Positions 1-10,941 of a stretch of 64,000 bases of DNA are shown here, piece after piece; the first letter of the stretch is position 1, and each line of letters opens with the position of its first letter. The stretch spans positions 15,927,001-15,991,000 of the forward strand of contig NC_083389.1 in NCBI RefSeq assembly GCF_031755915.1, read 5' to 3'. The notes beneath the pieces are model-generated. The model ran no database searches and was not told where the DNA came from. It saw nothing but the letters and a program-made list of their open reading frames with translations. The position numbers and the translations under genes are program-made. The DNA is from Ziziphus jujuba. Its lineage: Eukaryota; Streptophyta; Magnoliopsida; Rosales; Rhamnaceae.

Positions 1-432
1 CAGAATTTGCTATGATGCATAGGCGGGGCGCACGTAGTACTCGAAAAGGCTCGGCTGAAAGTTTCGGAAGCAGATTGAGCCTTAGAAATCTTATCTCTCA
101 ACTAACTCGAGCCTTAGGGAGTTCAAGCTCTAGTAATCATTCCGTGGACCAAGCTCGATGATTGGGAGCCGTGAGTTTTAATAGGACCCAAGGTCCAGCT
201 GCGGCTATGAATTGGCTATCTAATATGGAGAAGATCCTAGAAGAAGGGATGCAGTGCCCTGACAAAAATATGGTTAGAATATTCGGCTGTATGTTAGAAG
301 GTGACGCCAGGAAGTGGTGGAAGGTGGAAAAGACTCGTAGGAAGCACATATGGGATCAGTTTAAGATTGCCTTCACCATAGAGTACCGCCCTCCTGCCTA
401 TCGTGAGGGCAGAAGGCGAGAGTTTGAGGAGA
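1..432 (+). pseudogene. Decayed gag fragment of a chromovirus
   Basis: This is the beginning of a Ty3/gypsy gag gene. It aligns from its first bases with the better-preserved gag at 51454 onward, including the region just before the start codon. The central gag block is recognisable around 200-430 (a KWW...KTRRKH-like segment and an [14 protein letters not shown] segment). The reading frame is broken by stops, so no Gag would be made. Near 430 the sequence jumps straight into the C-terminal part of reverse transcriptase, deleting the rest of gag, the zinc knuckle, protease and most of RT. The 5' LTR lies left of the window. Confidence 0.85.
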
Positions 433-2679
433 GTGCTTCAAACTCTAAGACAGCATCAGCTTTATGCTAAATTCGATAAGTGCGAGTTTTGGTTAAATCA
501 AGTGGGTTTTCTCTGACACATTGTGTTAGCCAAAGGTATCTATATGGACCTTGATAAGGTGAAGGCAGTGTTGAATTGGGAGCGCCCTACTACTGTGAGG
601 GAAGTACGAAGTTTTCTTGGATTAGCAGGATACTACCATTGTTTTATAGAAGGATTTTCGAGAATTGCCAGACCACTTCACAATTTAACTCGAAAGGATG
701 TTGCATTTACTTGGACGGACAGGTGTGAGCAGAGTTTTCAGGAATTGAAGCAAAGGTTGACATCCGCACCTGTCTTAACTTTACCTAATCGGAATGAGGG
801 TTTTGAAGTCTATTGTGATGCATCCCATCAAGGTTTGGGTTGCGTGCTAATGCAGAATCAAAGGGTGGTAGCATATGCCTCACGCCAACTGAAGCAGCAT
901 GAGCAAAACTACCCTACACATGACTTAGAATTGGCTGTAGTAGTCTTTGCTCTAAAGAAGTGGAGACTCTACTTGTATGGGGCCACATGCTAAATTTATA
1001 CCGACCACAAAAGCCTCAAGTACATTTTCACTCAGAAGGAATTAAATATGAGGCAAAACAGATGGATGGAGTTGTTGAAGGATTATGACTATGTGATTGA
1101 TTATCACCCGGGTAAGGCGAATGTAGTAGCAGATGCTTTGAGTAGGAAGGCAACCGAATCTCTTGCCCATATTCAAGCCATCCAACTACCTCTTATGGTG
1201 GAGTTGAAGAAAATGGGAGTGTTAATGCATATGCATCCTTTCGTATATTGGAGACTCAAATGGAAGATCCTAAATTGAGAACAATTAAGAGCAAGGCACA
1301 AGAAGGTCTTGATCTGGAGTTTTCCATAAGGAGGGATGGAGCCTTTGTGTATAAAGGAAGACTTTGCGTTCCTGATATTTCAGAACTCAAGACAGAGATC
1401 TTAGAGGAGGCGCATAGCTCGATGTATGCGATGCACCCTGGAAGTACCAAAATGTACCGAACATTTGTTAAGTATTATTGGTGGATTGGCATGAAGAGGG
1501 AAGTGGCATATTTTGTATCAAAATGCCTAATTTGCCAACAAGTAAAGGCAGAAAGACAGAAGCCTTCAGGGCTACTTTAATCCTTACCTATTCCTGTATG
1601 GGAGTGGAAAGAACTCAATATGGATTTTGTGTTCAAGCTCCCCCCTACAACTAGAAGATACGATGGTATTTGGGTGATCATTGATCGTCTTACCAAGTCG
1701 GCACACTTCTTACCGGTACGAGAGCATTTCTCGCCCAAGAAATTGACCCAGTTGTTTGTACAACATATTGTGAGTCTTCATGGAGTATCGATCACCATCA
1801 TATCCGATCGAGATCCACGTTTTACTTCACGATTATGGCGGAAGTTGGCTGATGCGTTAGGAGCAAGACTCAACTACAGTATCGCCTTTCATCCGCAATC
1901 TGATGGACAAGCTAAGCGCACAATTCAGACATTAGAAAATATGCTAAGATCTTATGTTATGCAATTTCACAGAAGCTGGGATGAGCAATTTTCGCTGATA
2001 GAATTTGTTTATAATAATAGCTACCAAGCGAGTATCGAGATGTCCCCATACGAGGTCTTATATGGGAGGCAATGTCGAACACCTTTGTGCTAGAGTGAAG
2101 TAAGAAAAGAGAGACTCCTTGTGACGAATAATACGGTTAGATCTGAGTATTTACGGATGACTGTGGACAAGGTGAGGATCATCTGGAATCGGTTGAAGGC
2201 TGCCCAAGATCGACAGAAGAGTTACGCCAATGTGCATAGGAAGGATTTGGAATTTAAATTAGGAGATTGGGTATTCTTAAAGTTATCTCCATGGAAGGGA
2301 GTAGTACGCTTTGGTCAACGAGGTAAGTTGAGTCCTCATTATATTATGCCTTACGAGATTATGGAGAGGATTGGCCTCGTGGCATATAGATTAGCATTAC
2401 CGGAAGAGCTAGCCCGAGTGCACAACGTATTTCATGTTTCGATGCTACGGAAATATATCGCAGACCCATCACACGTACTCAAGACTCCTAACATCGAGTT
2501 GAGGGAAGATCTATAGTACATGGAGCAGCCTATGCAGATTTTGGATCGCGAGGAGTGAGTGCTGCGTAACAAGACCATTCCTTTAGTCAAAGTCTAATGG
2601 CGGAATCACTTAGTCGAGGAAGCAACATGGAATCTCGAGGCACAGATGTGCGACCAGTATCCCTATCTGCTCCGATGAT
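433..2679 (+). pseudogene. Decayed pol remnant: RT C-terminus, RNase H, integrase, chromodomain
   Basis: Several frames together encode the second half of a chromovirus polyprotein: end of RT (from about 433), RNase H (to about 1170, with [10 protein letters not shown] near 810), the integrase zinc finger (about 1410-1550), the integrase core (about 1600-2090) and a decayed chromodomain (to about 2670). It is broken by stops at about 991, 1579, 2091 and 2514, and by a roughly 46-nt deletion near 1238. Two integrase aspartates remain (codons at 1623 and 1806), but the glutamate codon is changed to lysine (AAG at 1914-1916, versus GAG at 58274 in the better copy). It is non-functional. Confidence 0.88.
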
Positions 2680-2709
2680 GTGCGACATTTCGAGGACGAA
2701 ATTTTTGTA

Positions 2710-2720
2710 AGGGGGGAGAT
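2710..2720 (+). other. Polypurine tract
   Basis: The run AGGGGGGAGAT sits directly before the LTR start TGTAACACCC. It marks the plus-strand primer site of the decayed left element. Confidence 0.8.
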
Positions 2721-5425
2721 TGTAACACCCCATACCAAAGTATGTCGGAATTTTTGCACGTTGACTGAGGTTGACAGTTGACCGAAAAGGTCAAAATTTA
2801 ACTTTTTGTTCTGGATGGAATTTTGCATTGACCGAGATATCATTTCAAAATACGTATCATCCTAAGTTCATAGACTAGTAGCACATCAAAATCAGAGTTA
2901 TCGTTTGAAAGTTATGCGCAAGGCAAGTTGTGGTCCAAGCTGTCCAAGGGTGCCAAGTTTGACTTTTTATCTATGTGGAATTTTGATTTGACAATTGTAT
3001 GGTTGTAAAGTACTCGTCGATATGAGTCTATAGACTAGCGGCAGGCCTAATTTGGACACCCGGTTAAAAAGTTATGGACTCGCAAAGTTTTTCTGATACA
3101 GTATTATTTTATATTATTTTTAATTAAATGGTGTTATTGTGAAAAATGTGCGCCACATGTCAAGCCCTCAGCCTTTCCCATGAGTACACAGTGGCACCCA
3201 TAAGATGGCCTCTTATTGGCTTCAACCCATGTGTGAGCCGTGCGACCGAAGAGAGAGAGAGAGAGAGAGAGGGGGGAGGAAAGAGAGAGAGGAGAGACCA
3301 CCACCGTCCACTGCCAATTTGTCATTTTCAGGCCACCCTTTCCATACACACGCCACCCCACCTTGAAGACCACCTGAAAACCGACCGGCTAGCCAAAAAT
3401 CACGGCTAACCGACCACCGATGCTCCCGGATCGAGACTTTTTCTGGCGGCGGCCCCGATTGCTTCAAGCCCATATTTCTCCCTGATCCAGCTTTCGTTTG
3501 CCTTACCGTCGGTCCCATCCATTCACCCATCCTCCGATCTACATCTCCTCCAAAAATCATGGTCAGTGGCCACCGAACGCGCCACCGGCAGTGACGGTTT
3601 CCGGTTACCACAGTGGCTCATCGGGAAATTGACTTTCCAGCGAGTTTCCAGTTGCACCGCCCATCTTTTCTCACTAATTCCGACCCCCTGAACCCAAATC
3701 CAGTGTCCACTTTCCCCAATTCTTAACAGATTGTGAGAATCAAGGGTCTAAAATTTAAGAACTTTTCGACGAGATTCCAGCCACCTCGTAATCCTCATTT
3801 TACAAGCTTCGATATGGTATATTACTTGTAAATTTTGGTTGTCATTTGTGTTCGCTCCCTGGGTACCCATTTGGAAGCTACACGATTAAAATATTAAAAT
3901 AATTAGTTTTATGTATTATGGATATTTAGGTGCACGTGTGGGTAGTGGAGTTGATCCTGCACAGGATCTCGATTGATACATGTGCTTGCGTTGAGTGACC
4001 CACCTTCAAAACTATTTTAGGACCTATTAAAAATATATATTTTGTGTTATTTGAAATTATGGAAAATAAATATGTTGATATTGAGAGGAATTGATATTTA
4101 GAATTATGAAAAATCTTTCCCGTGGCTTGCCATTGGACTGAGCACAGACAAGTTTGATATTAGCCATAAGTCGCCCCCCTCCATGGCCGGGTCGATGGTT
4201 TAAGCAGCGGTGCTATCGGGATGCCGAAGCAACCGTATGCAAGTTTCTCTCTTTAACCTCCCGCTGGACGGTACTCGGGACACTGAGTATCGTAGGGCAT
4301 CACTGGTATATAGTGTGGTACATCAAGTATTGTTTTTCAGATATAAATTTTAAATTCCAAAGTTTTAAAATCGTAGTTAAATTAAATGTATTTAAATTGT
4401 TTTATCATCTATTTCCAATCAGTATTTTCTAAAATGTATTTATTCATATTTTATGTCACTTATTTTAAATTAATGTTTTTAAAATGCATCGTGCCATATT
4501 TTTATTATATAGATAGACTGAATATTCCAAAATGAATTTTATATTATATTTTTACCATTTATTTTACATGATTGTTTGTAATTGTTTAAATTTTATTTTC
4601 GACACTGTTTATTTTGATTTATTAAATCAAATTTTACGAATTATATATTGAATTTCACTTTTATGTCATATTTCTTTAATGCAAGTATTTTAAATTATTT
4701 TATTGTATTTTATTCGTGTTTGGATTATTTAATTATTTATTAAAATTAATTATTCCTTGATTTTTGTGGCATAAAAAATTCAGTTTTGCGAAAATGTTTT
4801 AAAAAGGAAAACTTTTCCAACGGAGTGAATGGTGAGGGTTTTGAGAGAAAATATTATTTTCAATTAATTATTATTTATTTACTTATTTATTCTTAATTAA
4901 TCAAGTGAACTATGATTATCGTTACTATTATAATTGTACAGTAGATCGGATCACTCACTGAGATGATTAGCATCTTATATTTTTTAAATCCATTCCCCTA
5001 GGTACAAGGATTGGTAGACGTTCGTCCGGAACGAGCTTGACCTTCGTTGCCTCGTATTTCGAGGAGTTCTCTTTCTTTTCATTTATTTCTATTGTAATAT
5101 TTCTTTCCATCCTTTGTTATATAACTTTCATACTTAACTGCACCCTATGATACTCTGTATACTGTATTGGATATATTTTATTAAATACCGCATTAGTTCC
5201 TTGTTTAAATTATCGAAGTGCTAATTATTGTGGAATTAAATTGTAGTAAAGCGGAGGAATAAGGCGGTATATACATAGAAGTGTGTTTTCAATGCAGGAA
5301 ATTTGTGATAAGTCCAACCCTTAGGGGAAGTTCTGCCGGATTTTCTATTGGAAGGTCCGATAGAGTTTCCTTGGGATCAAGGCTTGTCTAAGGTTCTAGT
5401 GAGGGATCTTGAACGGGTCTTGACA
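2721..5425 (+). mobile_element. 3' LTR of the decayed left element (older subfamily)
   Basis: The LTR begins TGTAACACCCC right after the polypurine tract and ends TGACA. It keeps the shared LTR layout: TTGAC-rich start, a GA-rich simple tract (about 3248-3297), a pyrimidine/GC-richer block, AT-rich stretches and a block near 4950 ahead of the 3' end. Compared with the LTR at 34891 of the same subfamily it has lost about 500 bp in the middle (near 4060-4130). The conserved hairpin near 4960 has decayed in one arm and the AATAAA position reads ATTAAA, both consistent with an older insertion. The next five bases (TACCC, 5426-5430) are the likely right target-site duplication; the left partner is outside the window. 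Confidence 0.88.
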
Positions 5426-6589
5426 TACCCAGACAAAAACAAATGATGGTAGTGATGGCCTAACTTCCATTTCAGAACTAGAAAGGCATCCTCACATAGC
5501 CCGCCGGAAGAGTAAGGTGAGTAAGGCCTTTGACTATGCCCGTTTCATTAAAATGCATAGTGGGCATATCTCTATGTACATAGCATGCAAATTGGTGAAT
5601 AAAAAGTTGGTAACAGTTAAATGATCTGCCAGCTAGAGTTTGGCATGGCTATAATTAAGCAAAGTCAGCATATATAGAGTGGATCTCACTACATATCCAC
5701 ATGATGATTTTAATATTAAATTCTTTTATTAGTTTTTAAATTACTTTAAGGGTTGAGATTTGAAAAAGAATTAGTGGTCTAAAATTTTAAAATCTTACTA
5801 AAAAAAGAAATTGTATGTAAAAAATATATTTTTAAATTTTAACTCGTAAAGTGATTTGGTGGATGAAAATAAAATTTTATTGACACATAATATGAGCTTC
5901 GCAAATAGTTGTACTATGGTAAGCTAATACGCTAACACTATAATGAGTATTTTATGTCCCACCATATTTGATGGGATGAAAAAAACAACAAACAAATAAA
6001 TTTATAAAAACCACACATCCCACCAAATGTAGTGAGTTGTGAGATGCCTACCATAAAATAAATATGCAAATATGTTTTAACAAAATTATATATATATATA
6101 TATATATATATGAATTTATAAGTTGAAATTGTTCTACTGAAAAATCATTCATACATTTCTTATAAGCTTGAGATTTAAAAATATTTTCGGGATTTATATG
6201 AATCCTAATAGGATTCATTGTATCTTCTCATGGTTTTAATATTTTACTAGATTTGTATAATACACAAATATATACATTTTTAGATCTTAATTTTTATGGC
6301 AATTTAAAAATTAATAATAAATGTTGTGATGATTTTTTTATTTGGATGGTTTTGATAATATAATAACTCTCTCTATGTAAAAAGTTATGTTTTATTAAAG
6401 GTGATATAAATTGATAACTCAAAATTGAATAATTTAATTGAGTAAACATCAATCCTTTGCGCTTGCCACGTCAATAGATTCCAAACAAGGTTAGGAACAT
6501 ACCAATAAATCTCTAATTTGGCCAACCTGATATCCATAGGCCTAAAGTCATCCTTTAAACTGTATTTTATTTTTTTTTATTTTTTGAAG
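5426..6589. other. Host spacer upstream of phylloplanin copy 1
   Basis: This is AT-rich host DNA with no coding signal. The first 300 bases match 21550-21860 and 22860-23150 and, in part, 33475-33535, which defines the repeated host unit. A short (TA)n run lies near 6086-6111. Confidence 0.7.
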
Positions 6590-6597
6590 TATATAAA
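6590..6597 (+). promoter_or_regulatory. TATA box of phylloplanin copy 1
   Basis: TATATAAA lies about 92 bases before the ATG at 6689. The same motif at the same spacing class precedes the second copy (24043-24050), so it is a plausible core promoter. Confidence 0.65.
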
Positions 6598-6688
6598 TCC
6601 ATGAGTGGTTCTTCCAAAGATCTGCAAGAACAACAACAAAATAAAAATAAATAAACCCTGATATCACAAAGTAGCTAGATTGCAAAGA

Positions 6689-7159
6689 ATGGCAAAAAAT
6701 CCTTCAGCATACTTGCTCTTCCTTGCCATCTTGGTTCTTACCACAGCCGCATCCTCATCCGCCACGTCTCTCAATGTGGCTGTTGGATCTCAAGTTCAGG
6801 TTGTTGGCAGGGTTACTTGCCCGGTCAGAAGGATTCTGCCTCCCTCTGGCCCACCTGTGGTTGGTGTTAATGTCAGCTTGTCCTGCGATGGAGACAGGAC
6901 CAGTCTCGGGCAAGCCGTCACCAATGCCGGCGGTTTTTACAGCATCGCTCTCAACGTGGGTCCAGGCATTCTCTTTAACACAACAGGCTGTGCCATCTTT
7001 GTCAACCTTCCTCTCGCCAACTGCACTGCACTCCCTGCCTCTGGACTAGTTAGAACCCCTCTTCGCTTGCTTTCCATTGTCCCTTTAACGGTTAGCCAAC
7101 TTCCTCTCGTGATTGACGAAATTCGTGTATATCTTGGAGAACTTTTAAGAGCGATTTGA
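6689..7159 (+). CDS. Phylloplanin-like secreted protein (intact copy 1)
   Basis: A 156-residue single-exon ORF. I start it at ATG 6689, because the second copy starts at the equivalent ATG and the upstream in-frame codon is TTG. Residues 1 to about 26 form a signal peptide (MAKN, then a Leu/Ala/Ile-rich core ending near ASSSA), predicting secretion. The mature part has four cysteines (residues 44, 66, 101, 112) and the family pattern around LSCDG-R, a TN-GGFY segment and a LFNTTGC segment, matching the phylloplanin / Ole e 1-like fold. Phylloplanins are small leaf-surface proteins released by trichomes, and the tobacco member blocks spore germination of an oomycete. A TATA box lies upstream and AATAAA downstream. 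It is the only host gene here without an obvious lesion. The family call is fairly firm; expression is unknown. Confidence 0.88.
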   Translation: MAKNPSAYLLFLAILVLTTAASSSATSLNVAVGSQVQVVGRVTCPVRRILPPSGPPVVGVNVSLSCDGDRTSLGQAVTNAGGFYSIALNVGPGILFNTTGCAIFVNLPLANCTALPASGLVRTPLRLLSIVPLTVSQLPLVIDEIRVYLGELLRAI

Positions 7160-8988
7160 CTGTAATCCTTAATTATAAAGTACTATATCTATATATATAT
7201 ATATATACACACACATACACACACTAATATATGTGTGTTTTCTTTCTTCCCACATGAACATGCTGGTCGTTAATGGTATTTATATAATACCAAGTTATAA
7301 ATAACTGTTAATGACTATGCATAATACTAAATAAAGGAGAAGAATTTGTTGTTTGCTTTTGTCTTCCTTATATTTTGCTGCTGTGTCTCTATTTTCATTG
7401 CTTAATTTTGCATTTGCACCATCTAATTATATACCAAGGACATATCATGAATTAGGAGACTAAAATTAATTGGTAAAGGAAATTAATTTATAATTATTAA
7501 CCGAATAATCCTTCATCTCTAGCTTCTTTGCATGTTACGTTTTATTCTATAGTAATGCTATTATTCGCGAGGTTGCCCACCTTAACAACCATCTATTATT
7601 GTCCGATTATCACAATTGCATATATCTAACCAAACTCTTAGAAATGAGAGATTGCTTATCCCCCATCATAAATTGAGCAACCTGGCCTATAATAGCAAAA
7701 TTTTTATATGTGAATAGAAAAAAAGTTTAGTGAACTTACTTTCCTATGAATAAAAGATCGAAGCAATGAAATAATATGAGCAAAGTCCCAAACAAATTCT
7801 TAAGGACCTAGTTATTTTTCAAGTTTAAAAATCTCATATAAGCATCATAAATCAGATAAAAAAATAAAAAACTAATAACACCAATGTTATATTGCCTTGT
7901 TAGCCTTTTATCTTTATTTGAATTTAAAATGAAAATTAATTATGCAAAGCTTAAACTTGTTGTTAAAAGCATTTATAGACCTTTCAAAATTCATATTAAA
8001 GTCTCAGTAATAAATTCTAAATTATTAAAGATGCCTTTGTAAAACTTTTTTTTTTTAAATAATAAATTTGTAAAAGGTGAAGGAAAAGCTGAATTTTATA
8101 TGTTTAGAATTTAGGCATGTGCTTTACAATTTATTCAACAAGAATTATATAAGTGAAAATAGTAAACAAGCATATGACAGGTTTTAAATATAACATATAC
8201 ATATAGAAATTCTTACATGAGGGACAATGATGCGAATCCGTCCGAATCCGTACAACCGACAACCCACTGGGGTGCTGCTAAATTGTGTTTTTTCTATTTT
8301 TACCCTTTTAAAATTTTAATAAAATAAGCAAATTAAGACTGTTTTTCCTAGTTGATTGGTTACCTGCTAAATTTATTGAATCCAGGCTTGTCGACGGCTC
8401 TAAGTAAATTTCCCCACAAAGTATTCCAACTCTGTTTCTTACAGATATTTCCAACACTGAAACGCGGCCGATGTCAATGATGCATTCAAAAAGGAAAGTA
8501 AAATGGGCAAGAGGGCTTCCAGATAAATTTCGTTTTAATTATTTATTTATTTATTTTTTTGGGTTGTAGGAAGATATTGTAAGACAAAATAGCTTAGCAA
8601 AAAGCAATAAACCTATGGCAATAATGCCAATTGTTCTTGAAGACTCTTGATGTGGGAGATTTTCTTCCACAAGGGGTTAGCATTTTTTTATTTTTTAATG
8701 GAGTTACCATAAACTTTACTCTAAAAGGTTGAAATAATTATCTCAAAGGGATGATTCCATGATGTAGGTGTGAAGAGTTTATTTGGTAGTAGACCAGCCT
8801 CGCTAATATAGATTGCTAGGACTTGCGAGGAAGTTTGTTTTTGTGTTTTGGTTATTCATAATTGTTTGCTGATTTTTACTATTGTATTTACTTTAAAACA
8901 AATATTTTATTTGCTGATTAGCCTTATAGACAAAGCCACTGGTGTATGTGTTGCTGAAAGTGGGAAGAGCTTTCTTCTCTCCCCCCCA
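7160..8988. other. Host intergenic region between phylloplanin and PnsB2-like copy 1
   Basis: AT-rich spacer with a (TA/CA)n run at 7188-7225. The 3' part (about 8280-8988) matches 29430-30026 and 41703-41914 plus 44790-45121, so it is part of the repeated host unit. I see no convincing gene. Confidence 0.6.
7330..7335 (+). terminator. Candidate poly(A) signal of phylloplanin copy 1
   Basis: AATAAA lies 171 bases past the stop codon. The matching position is also AATAAA in copy 2 (24818-24823). Confidence 0.5.
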
Positions 8989-10578
8989 TTGCCTTCTGTT
9001 CTTTCCTTATCTCTTTCCAAACCGAACATTGTAAAGACTTGTTCCCACTGCAACAACCACATTTCAGTTCCGGAGAACCTTAATGAGAAATTCAGCAGGA
9101 AAGGCATTAAGTTTTCACAATCCGACAACATTCCAACGGTTCAGCTAACTGTAAGGAATGGTAGTTCCTTAAAGCTACTAGTACCTGATGCTCTTGTTAC
9201 TTCATACAAGCCTAAAGTGTACTGGAAAGATGATGGCTTTGAGGAGATTCTTTATACAATTCCTGCAATTGGTTCAGGCTCTACTAGAACCAAAGGAGGG
9301 ATCAGTTTGGTCATCAATGATGCATTAGAGCCTGGATCAAAAGGGTCACTTACGCCTGCTGAGTTGACTGTAAAAGATGTTGATTATGATGCCATTGATG
9401 CTCCCCAGGTACTGCATAATTCAACCGTCTTTTTCCATTGGCAAAGGTTCAGATGGTATCGTTCTTGGTGCTTCTAATTTTCTCAATGCAAGTCTAGGTA
9501 TTTACTTCAAAATCCTTGCTGTAATAGCTATTTTCCTATTGCTAGTGTTTTGTGTCCAATTCCGCCATAGTTATGTTGGTACCTATTGTCCAATTTGTCG
9601 ACCTTTCAGTGGTTATGTAGTTGAATTTAAGTAGTAGCAGAGTTTTGGAAAGGGGATTCTTGAGTGGGTAAAGTGCCTAAATCATATCTTTGTGAGAATA
9701 AGAGCAAATAGTTCTAAAATGATGAAACCAGGGAAGAAAATGTTCTTCTTTTCTTTCTTTCTTTTTTTCCCATGCCATTGCTTCTTTGTTGCAGTTGAAC
9801 CGAGTTGCACCAGTGGAGTACTTGATCTAATCTATGTCGTTACACTACATCCAGTAAGCATGGCTACAGCACTCATTGCGAAGAACAAAGGAAAGAAAAT
9901 TGTGACTCTTACAAAAATGCTATACTTAGCCATTTCAAGTTCAAAAGGCGAAATGGGGCATCAATCCAAGGTCTCCGAAGCTTTTCGCACTGCTCACACC
10001 CTCCTTTATCGTCACGTTTCGAAATATTATCACCTGCTGAAGCAATGAAAACTGAAGATCCTGGATTGTATGCTTTTGGTTGTGAGCCTGAAAAGAATCC
10101 GGGTTTGTGGACTTCTCAAGATGTGCCTTTTATTCTGAAAAACAAGCTCAACAGAGTTTATGCAGTCGAGGAGATTGAAGGCAGGTACATTGCTCTTAAC
10201 TTTCTTCTAATCGAAGCCAAGTTTTGTTTACAAAGTGATGTGGTAAAATTTGAACTTTTTCAAAACGAAACTTTACTTGTGCAAAAAGAAATGAGATCAA
10301 ATGCTGACAGATAGAAAAATGGCGCACCATTATTAGTCTCTTAATTAAGTTAGCAACTCTAATATGATTGTTACCATTTTTAGGGACAAGAATTGTTCTT
10401 CAGGGTAATAAGGATGAGATTTGAGGATATCTACTTATCAAGCCCTAGTTCTTTCTCAGGAAAATACGGGAAGGAATATTTCATATGCACTGGTCCTGCT
10501 TCCATGTTGGTACCTCTTGTCGTGAAGCCCGGTTAGGATTGGAGAGGAGCACAACTTATTGAGCATGATTACTTGCAA
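8989..10578 (+). pseudogene. PNSB2: PnsB2-like (chloroplast NDH subcomplex B) pseudogene, copy 1
   Basis: Three exons can be traced: 8989-9408 (donor GT at 9409), 9795-10184, and 10384 to about 10578. The product resembles PnsB2/NDF2, a thylakoid NDH-complex subunit with an aldose-1-epimerase-like fold: [36 protein letters not shown] and the C-terminal [15 protein letters not shown] segment. Lesions: the start codon aligned with ATG in the other copies is TTG (8989); a G is missing at the start of exon 2; two extra bases sit near 9914; the end of exon 2 is deleted; exon 3 has TAG at 10534-10536; and the normal stop is lost. The paralogue NDF5 is an alternative identity. It is clearly non-functional. 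Confidence 0.72.
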
Positions 10579-10936
10579 TTAATCTTTCATATAAAATTTC
10601 CATTTTCTTCTTTAGTTCATTCTTTCATTTTTTGCCCCCCTTCTTTCTCTTCTATTTTTCACCCCATTTTCTTTTTCAACTAAGTTCTACACACCAGTTC
10701 CTCCAATCTATAAAAGCAACTTAATTTATGTCCAAGTTTAATGTATGGTTCTTTCTTTTTTCTTTTTTTCTTTTTTCTCCCCTTTCTAATGAAAATAGTG
10801 ATTCCAAAATTAAAACCACCCCCCCCCCAAAAAAAAAAAAAAAAAAAAAACCTAAGTTCTGAGTGTCATTCATCCTGGAACCAAAAAAGAACCCTGTATG
10901 TCCAAATTTCTAGAAGTTCGAATTTGGACTTGGACA
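10579..10936. other. Low-complexity 3' flank of PnsB2-like copy 1
   Basis: Pyrimidine-rich tracts and a poly-C/poly-A run (about 10820-10850). It matches 31615-31905 and 46731-47055 in the other units. Confidence 0.6.
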
Positions 10937-10941
10937 GTCTT

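Noticed and set aside
6680..6688. Longer phylloplanin start at TTG 6680
   Set aside because: Not ATG. The ATG at 6689 matches the start in copy 2 and gives a proper signal peptide.
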